Below, in pieces: positions 1 through 5,096 of a DNA stretch of 5,096 bases. Source of the stretch: an uncultured Erysipelotrichaceae bacterium (lineage in GTDB: Bacteria > Bacillota_I > Bacilli_A > Erysipelotrichales > Coprobacillaceae); assembly GCA_900544435.1 (NCBI GenBank), contig UQVG01000167.1, forward strand, positions 1 through 5,096, read 5' to 3'. The translations under genes and the position numbers were made by a program. The notes under the pieces were generated by a model that ran no database searches, was not told the DNA's origin, and worked only from the letters and a program-made list of their open reading frames with translations. Within the stretch, counting starts at the first letter, position 1, and each line of letters begins with the position of its first letter.

Positions 1-14
1 AAGGAGAGAAAATA

Positions 15-1206
15 ATGGCAAGAAAATGTATTGAGAAATATTTAGAAACACATAAAAGCACATATATAGGGAAATATAGATGTCATAGTGCAGTACAGAC
101 AAAAAAATTTGAACATAAGTTTCATTACTATATTTTAGATATTCAATTTAAAGCAATTGATGTATTTGTAACGATTGATTATTCTGGAGACGAGATAGTT
201 CCAACATTTTCAGTTAATCTTCATGAACAAGAACAAGAATATATTATTAAAGATGCTTTAAATAAAATACTTTATTTCAATCAATTTAATACGATCTTAC
301 ATTGTCATGTTTTTGAACATTTTATAGAAACACATCCTGTGGAAACAGTTTTAGAACCATTAGATTATCGAAATATCTTGGATTATTTAGAGTATCATTC
401 AGGAACAAATCAAGAAACTGTTGATGAATTTTATACATTCTTTGATCCTTATTTAGATAGATTGCTATACAATAAAAACTATAAAAAATTTATGGATTCA
501 ATTGCATTGCTACTAGATAAGATTCTATATGAATATGAATGGGATGGAGTTAATGCTAAGTATCTAGATACAGAATATCAATTTCATTTAAATTACTTTA
601 AAGAAACAATAAAAAAGATGACAAATCATATAGATGGTTTCTTTAAATCAACAAAAGATGAACTATTAGAAATTTTTGAGCGTTTATGTCAAATGCCAAG
701 ATTTACACTTTCGATTATAAAAGAATTTGGAAATTTCATTTTATTAAATAATGAAGTTGCCGAAAGATTATTCAATCATTTTGAAAGATTAAATCCGGAT
801 AAACTAGATAATAATATTGTTACTTTATATCTAAAATCACTTTATCAAAATAATCATGAACAATATATCAATGCCTGTGAAGATATTTTACGTTTTGTAA
901 TGAATGATGTTTTAACATTTGCTAATCATGATTTACAAAAAGAAATAGGAAATAGAATTTTAGAAATAGAAGGATATGATTTACTTATCGATTTATTTTC
1001 AAAAGATTATAATACATTCTTATTTGTATGTTTTCCAATTTCAACATTTCCACCAGAATATAAAGAAATTATGCGTTTGGAATTAGAAAAAGCAATTCGT
1101 TTCTATGCAGCAAGGATGAATCATGATGAATATCGTCTTACTTCATTTGAACAGGTAGCTAATATTAATAGATTATTAATGGAAGAATATAAGGAGGAAT
1201 ATTCAG

Positions 1207-1220
<14 letters not shown>
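15..1220 (+). CDS. Conserved-looking hypothetical protein, 401 aa, function unknown
   Basis: I do not recognise this protein family. The start is well supported: AAGGAG at positions 1-6 lies 8 nt before the ATG. The first ~75 residues are rich in alternating hydrophobic and aromatic residues, suggesting beta strands (residues 18-28, 36-56 and 61-70). From about residue 75 to the end it looks almost entirely helical, with amphipathic stretches full of Leu/Ile/Phe/Tyr and Glu/Lys (for example 155-175, 187-225, 245-300 and 350-395), as in helical-repeat or scaffold proteins. There is no signal peptide, no membrane segment and no recognisable nucleotide-binding or metal-binding motif. A His/Cys patch (H96, C97, H98, H102) is too small to call a metal site. 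It is probably cytosolic. Its 3' end overlaps the next gene by 14 nt, so the two are probably co-transcribed and translationally coupled. The upstream end of the operon is outside the window. Gene reality is confident; function is unknown. Confidence 0.85.
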
Positions 1221-3596
<2,376 letters not shown>

Positions 3597-3602
3597 AGGG
3601 GG
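3597..3602 (+). promoter_or_regulatory. Ribosome binding site that decides the aldolase start
   Basis: AGGGGG lies 6 nt before the ATG at 3609 and only 3 nt before the ATG at 3606, which favours 3609. An in-frame ATG at 3579 sits in the loop of the preceding hairpin without a good Shine-Dalgarno sequence, and would add residues (MFPIFFRGLM) that have no counterpart in the family. Confidence 0.7.
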
Positions 3603-3608
3603 TTAATG

Positions 3609-4619
3609 ATGTATAATTTTGCGAGTGATTATTTAGAAGGAGCTCATCCACAAGTGATGGAGGCTTTAAATAAGACAAATTTTATTCAAACAGTAGGATA
3701 TGGGGAAGATGAATACTGCCAAAAAGCGAAAGATAAAATAAAAGCAATATTAGAAAATGAAAATGTAGATATTCATTTTCTAGTAGGTGGTACACAAACA
3801 AATATGATTATGATTTCATCCGCATTAAAAGATTATCAGGCTGTTATTGCTGTAGATAGTGGACATATTAATGTTCATGAAACAGGGGCTGTTGAATTTA
3901 CAGGTCATAAGATTTTAACAAAGCCACATCAAGATGGAAAAATGATTCCTGAAATGATTGATGAAATTGTAAGTGAACATCCAGATGAACACATGGTTCA
4001 ACCTAAAATGGTGTATATTTCACAAACAACAGAATATGGGACATACTATACTTTAGAAGAATTAAAAGCCATTTATGAATGCTGTCAAAAAAATCATCTT
4101 TATTTATTTATTGATGGTGCAAGACTTGGGAGTGCACTTGTATTGAAAGATGCTCCAACATTACAACAAATAGCAAAATATAGTGATGTCTTCTATATTG
4201 GTGGAACTAAGATGGGAGCTTTATTTGGTGAATGTTTAGTTATTGTTAACGATGAATTAAAAACTGATATTAGATATCATATTAAACAAAAAGGTGCAAT
4301 GCTTGCTAAAGGAAGATTATTGGGAGTACAATTTAATGCCCTATTTGAAAATAATCTATATTTAGAAATTGGAAAACATGAAAATGAATGTGCAGATATA
4401 TTAAGAAATGGTTTTAAAGATAAAGGCTATAAGATGTATATCGAGAGTCCATCTAATCAAATTTTTCCTATTATAGATCATCAAACATTAAATAAAATAA
4501 ATCAAAAATATATCACAACATATATGTTTAAAGTAGATGAAAATCATACATGTATTCGTTTAGTTACATCATGGGCAACAACTAAAGAAATATGTAAACA
4601 ATTTATAGAAGAATTATAA
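3609..4619 (+). CDS. PLP-dependent threonine-aldolase / beta-eliminating lyase family protein
   Basis: Using the ATG at 3609 the protein has 336 residues, normal for low-specificity L-threonine aldolases, which split L-threonine or L-allo-threonine into glycine and acetaldehyde. It is a fold-type I PLP enzyme. The N-terminal NFASDYLEGAHP (residues 3-14) and YGEDEY (31-36) correspond to the family's SD...P and YGED blocks. GGTQTN (60-65) matches the phosphate-binding turn, and His86 in SGHI is the expected PLP-stacking residue. D169-G-A-R172 is the DGAR block that contacts PLP and substrate. Lys201 in GGTKMGALFGE is the predicted Schiff-base lysine, and Arg317 in IRLVTS is the probable carboxylate-binding arginine. 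All key residues are present, so it should be active; the exact substrate is uncertain because this clade differs from classical LtaE. It is cytosolic. It lies just beyond a weak terminator, so it may be expressed at a lower level from the upstream operon. Confidence 0.9.
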   Translation: MYNFASDYLEGAHPQVMEALNKTNFIQTVGYGEDEYCQKAKDKIKAILENENVDIHFLVGGTQTNMIMISSALKDYQAVIAVDSGHINVHETGAVEFTGHKILTKPHQDGKMIPEMIDEIVSEHPDEHMVQPKMVYISQTTEYGTYYTLEELKAIYECCQKNHLYLFIDGARLGSALVLKDAPTLQQIAKYSDVFYIGGTKMGALFGECLVIVNDELKTDIRYHIKQKGAMLAKGRLLGVQFNALFENNLYLEIGKHENECADILRNGFKDKGYKMYIESPSNQIFPIIDHQTLNKINQKYITTYMFKVDENHTCIRLVTSWATTKEICKQFIEEL

Positions 4620-4643
4620 TTGATAGATACTATCTTATTGTAA
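4614..4643 (+). terminator. Weak hairpin at the end of the aldolase gene, possible terminator
   Basis: GATAG (4622-4626) and CTATC (4630-4634) form a 5-bp stem with an ATA loop. It can be lengthened across a small internal loop by pairing TTATAA (4614-4619) with TTGTAA (4638-4643), using one G-U pair. The structure is very AT-rich and has no T run after it, so termination here is doubtful. The right arm also overlaps the proposed -35 of the HU promoter. Confidence 0.25.
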
Positions 4644-4666
4644 ATAAGCAGATAACGTAGTAGAAT
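4638..4666 (+). promoter_or_regulatory. Predicted vegetative (sigma-A type) promoter for the HU gene
   Basis: TTGTAA (4638-4643, 4 of 6 matches to TTGACA) and TAGAAT (4661-4666, 5 of 6 matches to TATAAT) are separated by exactly 17 nt. Transcription would start at about 4672-4674, giving a leader of roughly 40 nt before the HU start codon. This places the in-frame ATG at 4667 upstream of the transcript start, supporting the later start at 4715. Confidence 0.65.
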
Positions 4667-4671
4667 ATGAC

Positions 4672-4688
4672 TAGGATTTATTATCCTA
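4672..4688. repeat. Inverted repeat at the predicted start of the HU transcript
   Basis: TAGGAT (4672-4677) and ATCCTA (4683-4688) are perfect inverted repeats around a 5-nt TTATT spacer. If transcription begins at about 4672-4674, the repeat would form a hairpin at or near the 5' end of the mRNA, where it might stabilise the message. It could equally be an operator for a dimeric regulator. With only 6 bp per arm it may also be chance in AT-rich DNA. Confidence 0.4.
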
Positions 4689-4701
4689 AATTTCGAGAAA
4701 T

Positions 4702-4705
4702 GGAG
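4702..4705 (+). promoter_or_regulatory. Ribosome binding site deciding the HU start
   Basis: GGAG lies 9 nt before the ATG at 4715. The alternative in-frame ATGs at 4667 and 4700 have no Shine-Dalgarno sequence, and they would add an extension (starting MTRIYYPKF) unknown in HU proteins. Confidence 0.7.
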
Positions 4706-4714
4706 ATAATAAAA

Positions 4715-4990
4715 ATGAATAAAACTGAATTAGTAGAAGCAATTGCTTCAAGCACTGAATTAACAAAAACTGATGTAGATAAAGTAGTAACTGCTTTAGT
4801 TGAAGTTGTTACTGATGCTTTAGCTAAAGGAGATAAAGTTTCTTTAAAAGGCTTTGGTAATTTTGAAGTTCGTACTCGTAGTGAAAGAACTGGTAGAAAT
4901 CCAAGAACTGGAGAAACAATGACAATTGCTGCAAGTAAAGCACCTGCATTTAAAGCAAGCTCAGCATTAAAAAAAGCTGTTAATAAATAA
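4715..4990 (+). CDS. hup: HU-family nucleoid DNA-binding protein
   Basis: This 91-residue protein is a complete bacterial HU, the dimeric histone-like protein that bends and compacts DNA. It starts MNKTELVEAIA, the standard HU opening, with two dimerising helices over about residues 3-38. The hinge block is KVSLKGFGNFEVR (41-53). The DNA-embracing beta arm carries the signature G60-R61-N62-P63-x-T65-G66-E67, with Pro63 as the DNA-intercalating residue. The C-terminal helix (about 80-91) is Lys/Ala-rich, ending KKAVNK. The ATG at 4715 is chosen because it matches the family start and has a proper ribosome binding site. It has its own promoter and no neighbour within 90 nt upstream, so it is probably a single, strongly expressed gene. 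No clear terminator is seen right after the stop. Specialised functions cannot be excluded, but nothing in the sequence suggests IHF or a phage variant. Confidence 0.97.
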   Translation: MNKTELVEAIASSTELTKTDVDKVVTALVEVVTDALAKGDKVSLKGFGNFEVRTRSERTGRNPRTGETMTIAASKAPAFKASSALKKAVNK

Positions 4991-5096
4991 TAATATAATA
5001 AAAAATAATGAAAACAAAAGCATCGTCTGTTCACCAGTAATACCGGAAGATTTTTTATCTGTCTTTCGTACCTTTTCAGGGCTTGTACTGGTTTCG
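4991..5096. other. Unassigned sequence downstream of HU
   Basis: The first ~20 nt are almost pure A and T. The rest is the higher-GC segment with the inverted repeat. An imperfect stem (CCAGT at 5034-5038 with ACCGG at 5042-5046, one A-C mismatch) followed by a run of six T at 5051-5056 could act as a weak HU terminator, but the AAGA between stem and T run makes this a poor example. A 10-codon ATG frame at 5008-5040 (MKTKASSVHQ) has no ribosome binding site and is not called as a gene. Confidence 0.4.
5033..5092. repeat. Spaced inverted repeat in compositionally distinct right-edge sequence
   Basis: ACCAGTA (5033-5039) and TACTGGT (5086-5092) are perfect inverted repeats 46 nt apart. Between them, CGGAAGA (5044-5050) can pair with TCTTTCG (5062-5068) with one G-U pair, so a nested RNA fold is possible on either strand. 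From about 5021 to the end the G+C is near 42%, clearly above the neighbouring spacer and genes. The window ends 4 nt later, so I cannot tell whether this is an RNA leader, the end of a mobile element or the edge of a gene. Confidence 0.4.

Noticed and set aside
4667..4714. Longer HU with 16 extra N-terminal residues
   Set aside because: The ATG at 4667 lies upstream of the predicted transcript start and HU proteins begin at the MNKTEL position.
4681..5034. Minus-strand 117-codon frame opposite HU
   Set aside because: Most of it is the antisense of the conserved HU gene and its GTG start has no ribosome binding site. Only the open extension to the right of HU is noted, as a weak separate finding.

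Overview
This is an AT-rich stretch (A and T clearly dominate both genes and spacers) with strong AAGGAG-type ribosome binding sites, very short gene spacings, and tryptophan encoded only by TGG. It fits a low-GC Bacillota, probably a gut member of the Erysipelotrichia or a relative. The exclusive use of TGG and the TAA/TAG stops argue for the standard bacterial code rather than the Mollicutes code. The taxonomic placement is inferred from composition and protein style, not from a marker gene.

Layout: all five genes are on the + strand. (1) 15-1220 is a soluble protein of unknown function. (2) 1207-2112 is an alpha/beta-hydrolase-fold protein with an N-terminal hydrophobic anchor; it overlaps gene 1 by 14 nt and appears to have lost its catalytic Ser and His. 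(3) 2124-3572 is a family 1 glycoside hydrolase with the Ser-Trp...Lys-x-Tyr phosphate-binding signature of 6-phospho-beta-glycosidases. It starts 11 nt after gene 2, and a near-perfect catabolite-response (cre-like) sequence lies just upstream, inside the end of gene 2. (4) 3609-4619 is a PLP-dependent, threonine-aldolase-like enzyme. It is separated from gene 3 by a small terminator-like hairpin that contains the stop codon of gene 3. (5) 4715-4990 is an HU-type nucleoid protein with its own recognisable promoter.

Genes 1-3 are packed like one operon. Gene 4 may be reached by read-through of the hairpin. HU is an independent unit. The biochemical link between the genes is loose: gene 3 takes part in the use of PTS-imported beta-glycosides, gene 4 in glycine/threonine metabolism, and genes 1 and 2 are uncharacterised. 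No PTS transporter, regulator or defence gene is visible.

The last ~75 bases differ in composition from the rest and hold a 7-bp inverted repeat, but the window ends before they can be identified. I see no convincing new system. The points most worth checking are the apparently dead hydrolase coupled to an unknown protein, the intragenic cre-like site, the hairpin before gene 4, and the unexplained right edge.
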